61,774 bases of DNA from Clostridia bacterium. GTDB taxonomy: Bacteria; Bacillota; Clostridia; Christensenellales; Aristaeellaceae. How positions within the stretch are numbered: the stretch's first letter is position 1; every line of letters starts with the position of its first letter. Under the pieces are notes generated by a model, which saw only the letters and a list, made by a program, of their open reading frames with translations, did no database searches and was not told the origin of the DNA. The position numbers were made by a program, and so were the translations under genes. Shown here piece by piece: positions 1 through 6,943 of this stretch. Where the stretch lies: positions 1-61,774 of the forward strand of contig JAFYDF010000162.1 of NCBI GenBank assembly GCA_017544935.1, given 5' to 3'.

Positions 1-396
1 GAAGAGCATGATCATGGACAGGGACAGCACGAACGGCGGCGAGACCACCGGCAGCATCGAAACCACCTTGAAAAGCCCGCCGGATATCCTGTGCATATGC
101 ACATAGACCTCGACATAGGCGAACAGCAGCCCGATCAGCGTAGACATGATGCCCACCAGAAAGCCTACCTTCAGCGTGTTGGTAATGGATACCCTGAAGG
201 AACGCATATGGAAAATACGGCTGAACGTATCAAGAGATAGGCCTTTGCTGCCATAAATACTGTCCACCAGCAGGATCGCCAGCGGATAGAGGATAAACAG
301 TGTCAGGAAGGCGATCAGTACCACGATGGTCGTCATCATGATTGGATCGGCCATCAGCTTTTTGCGGTCCAGTGACGCGCTCTGGCTTTTAGCCAT
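1..396 (-). CDS. ABC transporter permease, 3'-truncated by the window edge
   Basis: Reading the minus strand from the ATG at 396 gives 132 codons without a stop up to base 1, so the C-terminal part lies outside the window. The visible part starts with a charged cytosolic stretch (MAKSQSASLDRKKLM), then a first membrane helix around TTIVVLIAFLTLFILYPLAI and a second around LKVGFLVGIMSTLIGLLFAY, the layout of the first half of a binding-protein-dependent permease of the FbpB/ThiP/PhnV type. AGGAG lies at a proper distance upstream (about 406-412). It follows the binding-protein gene on the same strand, with a strong hairpin between them, so it should be the membrane partner of that importer. 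Substrate cannot be told from this fragment. Confidence 0.85.
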   Translation of the reverse strand, partial: MAKSQSASLDRKKLMADPIMMTTIVVLIAFLTLFILYPLAILLVDSIYGSKGLSLDTFSRIFHMRSFRVSITNTLKVGFLVGIMSTLIGLLFAYVEVYVHMHRISGGLFKVVSMLPVVSPPFVLSLSMIMLF

Positions 397-424
397 CGGC
401 AACCGCTCCTCTCTTTGTAAATAT

Positions 425-448
425 CCCCCGCCCCGAGCGGGGCGGGGG
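425..448 (-). other. Strong intercistronic hairpin between binding protein and permease genes
   Basis: Two perfect 10-base GC arms (425-434 and 439-448) enclose the loop GAGC. On the minus strand the stem is not followed by a U-run, so it is less likely a full terminator than an mRNA-stabilising or partial-termination hairpin. Such structures often give a binding protein higher expression than its permease; that role here is inferred. Confidence 0.6.
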
Positions 449-472
449 AAAGTATGCTTTTTGTGTCAGGGA

Positions 473-1561
473 TTATTCAGTCTTGAAACGGCCGTCAGCA
501 GCATCGCCCAGGGCGTTCATTACGTCGATTCTGTTCTGGTCAGATTCGGCGGCAGCTTTGATAAAGTCATAGCCATCCCATACAGCATCCAGGGAGAGGC
601 CGAACTGCGTAGCAGCTTCGTGCTGCTTGGCATTGTCCAGTACCAGGAACTGATAGGATTCATTCTGCGCAGCCAGTTCCACGCACTCGGGAGACAGGGC
701 GAATTCAACGAACAGACGGGCAGCATTCAGATGCTCGGCACCCTTGAAGATCGCCACGGGGCCGATCTCACAGGCAGTGACATCAGAAGGAACGATCAGG
801 CCAACGTTATCGTAGCCGTTGTTCAGGATCTGGGTGATGCCATCATGCAGGAAGCCGATGCCGATCACGCACTCGCCGGTGCCCACGTTCTTGCTGGGGC
901 CAGAACCGGACTTGGTGTAGATCTTGACGTTCTTGTCGAGCTCAACCAGGTACTTGAGGCCATCATCATGACCCTTGTACTGCAGCATCAGGTTGGCAAC
1001 CAGAAGAGGAGTGCCGGCGGTCATGTAGTTGGAGAACCAGATCAGGCCGCTGTACTCGGGCTTGAGCAGATCGTCCCAGGTCTGGGGCGCTTCCAGATTC
1101 AGGCGCTTGAGCTCATCCTTGTTTACCATGAAGCCCAGGATGCCAGTATAGATGCCGTACCAGTAGCCGTTAGGATCCTTGTACAGATCGCTCAGCAGGT
1201 GCTCGGCGTTCTTGGGTACATAGCTGTTATCCAGGAAGCCCTTGGCAGCCAGAGAATCATAGGGATTGTTGGTGCCGCCGAACCATACGTCGGCAGAGGG
1301 CTTGCCGTTTTCTTCCTCGATCTTGGTGGGAACCTGGTTGGTGGACAGGCGCTGAGATTCCACCTTGATGCCGAACATCTTTTCGAACTGGTTGCAGGCG
1401 GCTTTCATATAGAGTTCCTCGCAGGAACCGTAAACTACCAGCTTGCCTTCGGCCTTAGCGGCAGCGACCAGCTCGGGGTCAAACTCGGTATCGGCACTGG
1501 CAAAGCTTACGCAGCCGAGCACGAAAATAGCGGCCAACAGAACGGACAGGATCTTTTTCAT
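473..1561 (-). CDS. Extracellular solute-binding protein of an iron/phosphonate-type ABC importer
   Basis: A 362-residue secreted protein. Residues 1-23 form a signal peptide (MKKILSVLLAAIFVLGCVSFASA) that could be cut after ASA; the Cys at 17 is not in a clear lipobox. The mature part begins with ELVAAAKAEGKLVVYGS and continues with ADVWFGGTNN, the pattern of family 1/6 binding proteins for ferric iron, thiamine or 2-aminoethylphosphonate (FbpA/PhnS-like fold). The substrate is not determined. It is the first gene of a minus-strand operon with its own promoter and an AGGAGG site, followed by the permease gene. A perfect inverted repeat in its leader suggests control by a repressor. Confidence 0.88.
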   Translation of the reverse strand: MKKILSVLLAAIFVLGCVSFASADTEFDPELVAAAKAEGKLVVYGSCEELYMKAACNQFEKMFGIKVESQRLSTNQVPTKIEEENGKPSADVWFGGTNNPYDSLAAKGFLDNSYVPKNAEHLLSDLYKDPNGYWYGIYTGILGFMVNKDELKRLNLEAPQTWDDLLKPEYSGLIWFSNYMTAGTPLLVANLMLQYKGHDDGLKYLVELDKNVKIYTKSGSGPSKNVGTGECVIGIGFLHDGITQILNNGYDNVGLIVPSDVTACEIGPVAIFKGAEHLNAARLFVEFALSPECVELAAQNESYQFLVLDNAKQHEAATQFGLSLDAVWDGYDFIKAAAESDQNRIDVMNALGDAADGRFKTE

Positions 1562-1576
1562 TAACTTTTCCTCCTT

Positions 1577-1600
1577 TAAACGATCTTTCTGTATCGTTTA
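1577..1600 (-). promoter_or_regulatory. Perfect 8-bp inverted repeat in the leader, candidate operator
   Basis: TAAACGAT (1577-1584) and ATCGTTTA (1593-1600) are exact reverse complements separated by 8 bases. The repeat covers the expected transcription start downstream of the -10 box at 1605-1610. Position and symmetry fit a dimeric repressor site; it could also fold as a weak RNA hairpin. The regulator is not visible in the window. Confidence 0.5.
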
Positions 1601-1604
1601 TTCC

Positions 1605-1632
1605 ATTATAGCGATATTTCCCTGTCAGTCAA
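1605..1632 (-). promoter_or_regulatory. Sigma-A promoter of the importer operon
   Basis: On the minus strand TTGACT (1632-1627) and a perfect TATAAT (1610-1605) are separated by 16 bases. They lie about 45-70 bases upstream of the ATG of the binding-protein gene, with AGGAGG in between. Confidence 0.75.
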
Positions 1633-1753
1633 GATGAATATTTATTATTATGCTGAATATCGACCATATAGAACATATAATATCAATAAACAGCTTATAT
1701 GAAAGCCCTTTTGCAAAAGCGCTGCATGCCTATTTGTGATGCTTTGGATACGG

Positions 1754-1780
1754 AAAAAGCAGGCACAAAACGATGCCTGC
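1754..1780 (-). terminator. Rho-independent terminator after the PAP2 gene
   Basis: On the minus strand GCAGGCA (1780-1774) pairs with TGCCTGC (1765-1759), and the stem is followed by five T residues (1758-1754). It lies about 65 bases beyond the stop of the PAP2 gene and separates the sigma-factor operon from the importer promoter. The rest of 1633-1846 is AT-rich and shows no gene. Confidence 0.8.
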
Positions 1781-1846
1781 CGTAATAGACCATGATTGCC
1801 CGGGAAGAAACAGGGCGTACAGGATACTAATGCCGATCGGTGAAGG

Positions 1847-2749
1847 TTACTGATTACTATTATCTCCGCAGGCCTTCAGAAAGGCAGAGCTAATAAGAGC
1901 AAAGATCAGATACGTGATCAGTGTTCCAAAGCACACATCCGACAGAAAATGGTTTGTCATATGGATGCGGTTGTAACCATATAGTGCGACAAAGACGCAC
2001 GCAAGGGCAAATGCAGTCCAGTTCTTTTTTATGCTTTGCTTTTTGAGCACATCTGCCAACAGGGGCAGGCTGAACATCATGGCGGCGATCGTCATGTTCC
2101 CGCTTGGCCAGGATTTGAAATCATCATTGCTGCCTGCAAGGTTCGGGACCATCTGCCACCAGGAACGGAATTCGCTGAGCGGGTCATCCAGGGTGATCAG
2201 ATACTTATAGCGCGGTCGGGAGGCGACCTGTTTCAGCCACAGGTTCACATTATCGGCAAGCACACCGGCAATGAGAATGGCAGCGCCGACTGCGATCAGT
2301 TTTCCGGCATCCTTATCATCCAGGACTCTGTAGCAGACAAAGGGCACCCATAGATACAGGACTGCCCAGAACAGCCAGCTGCATACGGACAGGAGAGCAG
2401 AAGAACTGCCTGCCGTATAGCCCATCATTTCACGGACCTTGCTGCCGTTATAGCTGTTGCTGTAGTAAACAGCTAGAAAATACGCGATCGTAAGGAGGAG
2501 CACTGCGAGCAAGTCATACTGCTTGCCCTTTTTCCTCAGACCCTTATACAGGCACATCCCTGCTGCGGGATAGAGACAGTAGGAGAAATATGAACCGTAT
2601 GTCGCAAAGAAACTGCCGATCTGTGTCTTGTTTGCCAGAGCGACATTGATGTCGAAGTCATAGAATGAGCCTATCACAATTCCCGCGATACAGAAACAGA
2701 CAACGGCAATGAATGCGCCGAACGGTACGCCCAGAATCTTTTTTCTCAT
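1847..2749 (-). CDS. PAP2-superfamily membrane phosphatase with a PSGN variant motif
   Basis: A 300-residue polytopic protein. The PAP2 motifs appear in order: C1 as KQVASRPRYKY (about 175-185), C2 as WPSGNMT (about 217-223) and C3 as RIHMTNHFLSD (about 261-271). Enzymes of this family hydrolyse lipid phosphates such as undecaprenyl pyrophosphate or phosphatidate at the outer membrane face. The usual C2 is PSGH; here the His is Asn, which could reduce or alter catalysis, while the C3 His (nucleophile in the family) and Asp are kept. The start codon overlaps the stop of the PHP gene by four bases. It is the last gene of the sigma-factor operon, before the terminator at 1754-1780. Confidence 0.85.
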   Translation of the reverse strand: MRKKILGVPFGAFIAVVCFCIAGIVIGSFYDFDINVALANKTQIGSFFATYGSYFSYCLYPAAGMCLYKGLRKKGKQYDLLAVLLLTIAYFLAVYYSNSYNGSKVREMMGYTAGSSSALLSVCSWLFWAVLYLWVPFVCYRVLDDKDAGKLIAVGAAILIAGVLADNVNLWLKQVASRPRYKYLITLDDPLSEFRSWWQMVPNLAGSNDDFKSWPSGNMTIAAMMFSLPLLADVLKKQSIKKNWTAFALACVFVALYGYNRIHMTNHFLSDVCFGTLITYLIFALISSAFLKACGDNSNQ

Positions 2750-3528
2750 ATTGTAAACTGGTCTTCTCCTTTCAGCCCGAGGAGTTTAACGATCTCCGGT
2801 GCGCGCTCCGGGATGCGGTCCAGCGCATCCGGATGATGCGCGTCGCTCGCCAGATAGAACTTGCAGCCTTCGTCCTTCGCCATGCGGTATAGGCGCAGCG
2901 CGTCATCTTCATGGTCGTGCCAGCTGGGGCCGAAACTGCTCACATTGATCTCGATCCCCGCACCGAGCGCGGCAAACTTCCGCATAACGGCGCGGTAGCG
3001 TTTCTCATCCACCAGGCGGTATACGAGCCATTGATCGCCTTCCCTGAAGATCAGCCCGCATGTAATATGTGCGATACCCACCTTACGCCAGGGGAGGGGA
3101 AGACGGCTGATTCCTTCCAGACGCTCAACAAACAGCTCTGCAGCCTTTTCCTCTGTATCATATTCTGCCGGGCACGTCATGTGAAAATGATTAGGCGGAA
3201 TTACAATAAAATCAAACTGGTCGTAATTGGCAGGATCAAGCCCCAGCCTTGTTCCGCCGAAGAACTCTGTTTCGCAGCCGAACACCATGCGGACCTGGTC
3301 ATCCTTTGGCAGCGGCAGGAGCTGCCTTACATGCGCGATATTCTGTGATTCATAAAAGCTGTTGGGACCGGGCACCGCAGCATCCCACAGATGATCTGTG
3401 ATGCACTGTACTGTGTATCCGTTTCTTTTTGCGTGCCGCAGGATGTTTTCTGCTGTTTGTTCGGGATCATTGGAACACTTGGAAAGCATACTGTGACAAT
3501 GCAGGTCATGATCAATGGGGAATTCCAT
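2746..3528 (-). CDS. PHP-domain phosphoesterase (histidinol-phosphatase-like)
   Basis: 260 residues, with metal-binding motifs of the PHP family in order: HDLHCHS (HxH, about 7-13), ITDHLW (His about 46), CETEFFG (Glu about 84), NHFHMT, and a C-terminal SDAHHP (about 230-235). The family uses two or three metal ions to cleave phosphomonoesters; L-histidinol phosphatase is the best-known member, but no his genes lie nearby, so the substrate is open. A separate CHP at the end is absent. It sits between signal peptidase I and the PAP2 phosphatase, overlapping the latter by four bases, so it is probably co-expressed with envelope genes. Confidence 0.82.
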   Translation of the reverse strand: MEFPIDHDLHCHSMLSKCSNDPEQTAENILRHAKRNGYTVQCITDHLWDAAVPGPNSFYESQNIAHVRQLLPLPKDDQVRMVFGCETEFFGGTRLGLDPANYDQFDFIVIPPNHFHMTCPAEYDTEEKAAELFVERLEGISRLPLPWRKVGIAHITCGLIFREGDQWLVYRLVDEKRYRAVMRKFAALGAGIEINVSSFGPSWHDHEDDALRLYRMAKDEGCKFYLASDAHHPDALDRIPERAPEIVKLLGLKGEDQFTI

Positions 3529-3569
3529 AGTGTTCGTCTCCTTCTGTTTTCTGCTTTCACGGGTAATTA

Positions 3570-4187
3570 TTAATCGATTCCCCGGATCTTGCCGAAGGGG
3601 AAGAGTACCGTGCGCACATGCCCGATGATCATGTCCCTTTTGATCGGGCCCTGGGAACGGCTGTCATTGGAATTGTTGCGGTGATCACCCATGACAAAGT
3701 ATTCGCCCTCAGGAACGGTATAGGGGCCGAATGTGTTCAGCCAGCCGGTCCGGTAAGAGTCATCTATATACGGCTCTTCATACAGTTCACCGTTGACATA
3801 CAGATATCCGTTTCTGAGCTCGACCGTGTCTCCGGGGAGGCCCACGATGCGCTTCACAAAATTGGTATCCCCGCGTCCGGGATACCTGCATATAACGACA
3901 TCGAAACGCTCAGGTTCCCCGCCGGTCGTGATGCGTTTGGCCTGTTCCTTGGCTTCCGCATCCTGCCAGGGCAGGCAGAGCCATGTGGATGCATAATCAA
4001 ACTTTGTAACGAACATGATCTCGCCGTTTGCAAGCGTATTATCCATGGATCCGCCGTCCACTCTGACGAGTTCAAAGACGAATGCGCGGATCGGGAGCGC
4101 AATGAGGACTGCAGCTACGAGCGTGAGGATCCACTCCAGAATCTCCCGCTTGATGGATTTCTTTTTCTTTTCTTTTTTCTTGAACAT
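3570..4187 (-). CDS. lepB: Signal peptidase I
   Basis: 205 residues, a typical Gram-positive type I signal peptidase. A lysine-rich N-terminus (MFKKKEKKKKSIKRE) precedes one membrane helix (about 16-38). Catalytic Ser is in GGSMDNTL (about 45-52) and catalytic Lys in FVKRIVGLPGD (about 112-122); box E is GDHRNNSNDSR near residue 170. It cleaves signal peptides from Sec-exported proteins at the outer face of the membrane, which suits a genome with so many secreted proteins in this window. It is in the operon led by the ECF sigma factor. Confidence 0.95.
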   Translation of the reverse strand: MFKKKEKKKKSIKREILEWILTLVAAVLIALPIRAFVFELVRVDGGSMDNTLANGEIMFVTKFDYASTWLCLPWQDAEAKEQAKRITTGGEPERFDVVICRYPGRGDTNFVKRIVGLPGDTVELRNGYLYVNGELYEEPYIDDSYRTGWLNTFGPYTVPEGEYFVMGDHRNNSNDSRSQGPIKRDMIIGHVRTVLFPFGKIRGID

Positions 4188-4205
4188 GTTTCTCTGACCT
4201 TTCTA

Positions 4206-4391
4206 TCAAATCATGTGAAGGAAGACCTGTGCTGTACAGGCCGAGGGGATCAGGGTAAGCAGTGCACCGAAGGCAGCTGCCACGATCCAACGGACTGAGG
4301 TGCTTTTCCTGGGCAAAGCCAAAGCGGCCTGTTCCAGCAACCCCAGTTCATTGCCGCGCTGAACGACCTTATTCAGATATTCATTGCTCAT
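4206..4391 (-). CDS. Small single-pass membrane protein coupled to the ECF sigma factor
   Basis: 61 residues: a charged N-terminal half (MSNEYLNKVVQRGNELG) and one hydrophobic helix (about 35-57, VRWIVAAAFGALLTLIPSAC). The start lies 11 bases inside the 3' end of the sigma-factor gene, so the two are translationally coupled. ECF genes are commonly followed by a membrane anti-sigma factor; this protein has the right place and topology but is far shorter than usual and has no recognisable anti-sigma domain such as a zinc-binding HxxxCxxC. It may be a minimal or reduced anti-sigma partner. This is inference. Confidence 0.6.
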   Translation of the reverse strand: MSNEYLNKVVQRGNELGLLEQAALALPRKSTSVRWIVAAAFGALLTLIPSACTAQVFLHMI

Positions 4392-4920
4392 CCTTGTTCA
4401 TTCCTTTCAGCTTTCTCCGGATCCTGTACAGCCTGACCCGGACCAGTCCTTCGGGCAAGCACATTTCCTTTGCTATCTGCCTGGCGGTTTTGTCTTCTAT
4501 AGAGAACGCGAGCAGAAGCTCCCTGTCCGCTTTGTTCAAGGATGCCAGAAGATGAATGTGGTTCAGACGTTCCCAGCGGCTGAGGTACTCCTCTTCGGCG
4601 GATTGAACTGGCATGTCGGGAAGTTCTCCTGGCAGGTCTGGCGTGTGCTTTTGCTTCCGAAGCTCGTCTATGCAGATCCGCCTGACAATCGTGAACAGGT
4701 AAGCCGAGAAGGAACAGTTCTCGTTGAGCCCGGTCCGGAGCGCATAAATCCTGGCAAATGCCTCCTGCACAGCATCTTCGGCAGCCTGGGAATCATGGAG
4801 GATACTGAATGCGTATGCTTCAGCGCGGGACCGCCAGCGCAGGATCAGCTGCTCAAGCGCGTCGGTGTTCCCTGCCTTTAGCAATGCAGCCAGTTCCCTG
4901 TCCTCCGTCATCCGTTTCAC
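4381..4920 (-). CDS. ECF-type RNA polymerase sigma factor
   Basis: 179 residues with sigma-70 region 2 (about 25-95; HDSQAAEDAVQEAFARIYAL and FSAYLFTIVRRICIDELRK) and region 4 (about 120-175; LNKADRELLLAFSIEDKTARQIAKEM as the helix-turn-helix start, then VRVRLYRIRRKLKG). Region 3 is missing, which defines group 4 (ECF) factors. It leads a minus-strand operon with a small membrane protein, lepB, a PHP phosphoesterase and a PAP2 phosphatase, which points to envelope-stress control. A promoter of the SigW type precedes it, so it may activate its own transcription. ATG at 4911 is an alternative start. Confidence 0.9.
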   Translation of the reverse strand: MKRMTEDRELAALLKAGNTDALEQLILRWRSRAEAYAFSILHDSQAAEDAVQEAFARIYALRTGLNENCSFSAYLFTIVRRICIDELRKQKHTPDLPGELPDMPVQSAEEEYLSRWERLNHIHLLASLNKADRELLLAFSIEDKTARQIAKEMCLPEGLVRVRLYRIRRKLKGMNKDEQ

Positions 4921-4937
4921 CTGCCTTTTCTCAGGAC

Positions 4938-4965
4938 TATACGTATAAAAACCAAAAGTGTTACA
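4938..4965 (-). promoter_or_regulatory. ECF (SigW-like) promoter of the sigma-factor operon
   Basis: On the minus strand TGTAAC (4965-4960), followed by an ACTTTT stretch, and CGTATA (4943-4938) are separated by exactly 16 bases. This closely matches the known SigW-class consensus TGAAAC-N16-CGTA. It lies about 20 bases upstream of the sigma-factor start region, so autoregulation is likely. The remaining stretch to 5197 holds no convincing gene; only short random frames are present. Confidence 0.7.
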
Positions 4966-5197
4966 CTCAGGATCACTTTTTTATGACATAAACGGGGCTG
5001 CCGCCTGAAGTGACACCCCTGAAAGATAAGCTGATCAGTTTCTGGCCGTGTATTATTGGAAAGCCTGTAGATCATGGGGCATTCAATGGATTCATTTGTT
5101 ATGTCTGCTATTATACAAAGATTGTGCAGATTCCGCAACCCGGAGAGGGCAGCACATGCTGTTTTACAGATTTTGCATATTCAAATCGCATAGCATG

Positions 5198-5206
5198 TGG
5201 TATACT
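5198..5206 (+). promoter_or_regulatory. Extended -10 promoter of the glycan operon
   Basis: TGGTATACT gives an extended -10 (TGn plus TATACT at 5201-5206) about 65 bases before the ATG at 5272. A -35 is poor (TATTCA at 5179-5184, 16-base spacing), as is usual for extended -10 promoters. A GGAGG site lies 8 bases before the start codon. Confidence 0.55.
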
Positions 5207-5271
5207 GATAGTACGTTTGAAATCAGACATTGCCGGATAGAACAGCGGCACTGCCTGAAGGAGGATAATGA

Positions 5272-6318
5272 ATGATCCATTGGGCACTGATCGGTTACGG
5301 CGGTATGGGCGGATGGCATGTGCGCAAACTGCAGACCATGCCGGAAGAGTTCCATATCTGCGGCGTTTATGATATTGATCCCGTGCGGAACGCACTGGCG
5401 CGTGAAAGGGGACTGCGCGCATACGATACCCTGGAAGAACTGCTGGAAGATAAAGAGATCCAGCTGGTGACAATCGCTGTGCCGAACGATGCGCATCTGC
5501 CGCTGGCGGAAGCATGCATGCGTTCCGGTAAGCATGTGATCTCCGAAAAGCCTGTCACCCCGACACTGGAGGAACTGTATCGGGCAATCGCCGTTTCGCG
5601 TGAGACGGGACGGTTGTTTACCGTGCATCAGAACAGACGCTGGGACGAGGATTTCCTGAGCGCAAAAAAGATTTTTGATGAAAAGATGCTGGGCCGTGTT
5701 TTTAATATTGAGTCGCGTGTGCACGGGTCGCGGGGCATTCCCAGTGACTGGCGCAACCAGTATACACATGGCGGTGGAATGATTTTGGACTGGGGCGTGC
5801 ATCTGATTGACCAGATACTGAAATTAGTGCCGCAGGATGTGATCTCTGTCTTTTGTACAGTGACCAATGTGACTAATGAAGAGGTCGATGACGGCTTCTC
5901 CAGCGTACTGACATTTGCCGATGGCCTGACAGCGCGGGTCGAGGTAGGCACGAGCAATTTCATCAACCTTCCGCGCTGGTATATTCAGGGACAGAACGGG
6001 ACTGCAGTGATCGAAGACTTTAAAATGAATGGTGAGATTGTTAAGGTATCAGATTGGGAAAATCGGGATGCGGTACCAGTGGTGACGGCAGCAGGACTGA
6101 CGAAGACAATGGCTCCGCGTACAGAGGAGACCATCCAGCATTATCCGCTTCCGCGTGTTGAGAGCGATGTACGTGATTACTACCGCAACATTGCTGATGC
6201 CATAAATGGAGAGGCCTCGCAGATCGTAACGCACAAGGAAATGCTGCGTGTGATGCGTGTGATTGAAGCCATGCTATGGTCATCAAAGAACAATGAGGTA
6301 TTCCACGGCAGGATCTGA
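5272..6318 (+). CDS. Gfo/Idh/MocA-family NAD(P)-dependent oxidoreductase
   Basis: 348 residues. The N-terminal Rossmann fold begins with WALIGYGGMGGWHVRKL and carries the family motif SEKPVTP at about 92-98, where the Lys is catalytic. The C-terminal alpha/beta domain includes GGGMILDWGVHLIDQ (about 163-177). Members oxidise or epimerise sugars and cyclitols using bound NAD(P). It is the first gene of a long plus-strand run of sugar and glycan genes, and a second member of the family ends the run at 11982-13034. The substrate cannot be assigned from sequence. Confidence 0.88.
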   Translation: MIHWALIGYGGMGGWHVRKLQTMPEEFHICGVYDIDPVRNALARERGLRAYDTLEELLEDKEIQLVTIAVPNDAHLPLAEACMRSGKHVISEKPVTPTLEELYRAIAVSRETGRLFTVHQNRRWDEDFLSAKKIFDEKMLGRVFNIESRVHGSRGIPSDWRNQYTHGGGMILDWGVHLIDQILKLVPQDVISVFCTVTNVTNEEVDDGFSSVLTFADGLTARVEVGTSNFINLPRWYIQGQNGTAVIEDFKMNGEIVKVSDWENRDAVPVVTAAGLTKTMAPRTEETIQHYPLPRVESDVRDYYRNIADAINGEASQIVTHKEMLRVMRVIEAMLWSSKNNEVFHGRI

Positions 6319-6332
6319 TTTAAGGAGGAAAA

Positions 6333-6908
6333 ATGGAAAAGCTGACAATGGCGGAAGCTACCCGGCTTAACGCAACAATGATCAGTGGTGAACAGCTGCT
6401 GCTGCATGCAAAAAACGTCTGTTATGCAATGGGTTCTATGGCACGCCATTTTGGCGAAGACGAAGAGCACTGGATGGCAGTCGGCTTGCTGCATGATTAT
6501 GACTATGAGAAATATCCGGAAGAGCATCTGCAACACACAGAACAGCCGCTGCTGGATGCGGGAGTACCGGCGGAAGATGTCCGCGCTATTCTCAGCCATG
6601 GCTGGACAATCTGTTCTGATGTAGAGCCGAGAACAAATCTGGAAAAAAGTCTGTTTGCTGTCGATGAACTGACTGGTATTATCCAGGCTTGTGCTCGCAT
6701 GCGTCCCAATGGCATTGAGGATCTGGAGCTCAAGAGTTTTATGAAGAAGTTCAAGGATAAGCGCTTTGCTGCAAAGTGTGACCGTGCTTTGATTGAAAAA
6801 GGCTGCGAGTTGCTGGGAATGCCCGTGAGCGAAGTGGCGGCGCTGTGCATTGAGGGAATGCGTCCGCACGCACAGGAACTAGGGCTGTCTGGCACAGGTG
6901 CAGTATAA
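6333..6908 (+). CDS. HD-domain metal-dependent phosphohydrolase-like protein
   Basis: 191 residues with an HD-type core: VGLLHDYDYEKYPEEH (about 50-65, HD pair plus a nearby His) and LSHGW (about 88-92), then VDELTG (about 110-115). HD proteins hydrolyse nucleotides or other phosphoesters with bound metal ions; short single-domain members like this are mostly uncharacterised. It follows the Gfo/Idh/MocA gene by 14 bases with a GGAGG site and precedes the glycosyltransferase by 35 bases, so it is probably in the same transcript. Its role in the glycan operon is unknown. Confidence 0.8.
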   Translation: MEKLTMAEATRLNATMISGEQLLLHAKNVCYAMGSMARHFGEDEEHWMAVGLLHDYDYEKYPEEHLQHTEQPLLDAGVPAEDVRAILSHGWTICSDVEPRTNLEKSLFAVDELTGIIQACARMRPNGIEDLELKSFMKKFKDKRFAAKCDRALIEKGCELLGMPVSEVAALCIEGMRPHAQELGLSGTGAV

Positions 6909-6943
6909 ATAGAGCCACAAAAAATAAACAAAGGGGGACGGAT

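Noticed and set aside
326..1564. A 412-codon open frame on the plus strand opposite the binding-protein gene
   Set aside because: It is antisense to a gene with a signal peptide, promoter and ribosome binding site; the product shows no family features and no start signal.
1633..1846. A tRNA or small RNA gene in the AT-rich gap
   Set aside because: Only the terminator of the PAP2 gene is visible; no cloverleaf or conserved tRNA blocks were found here or in any other gap of the window.
4966..5271. Several short open frames between the sigma factor and the glycan operon
   Set aside because: No ribosome binding site, no recognisable composition, and they overlap both promoters. The stretch appears to be regulatory only.
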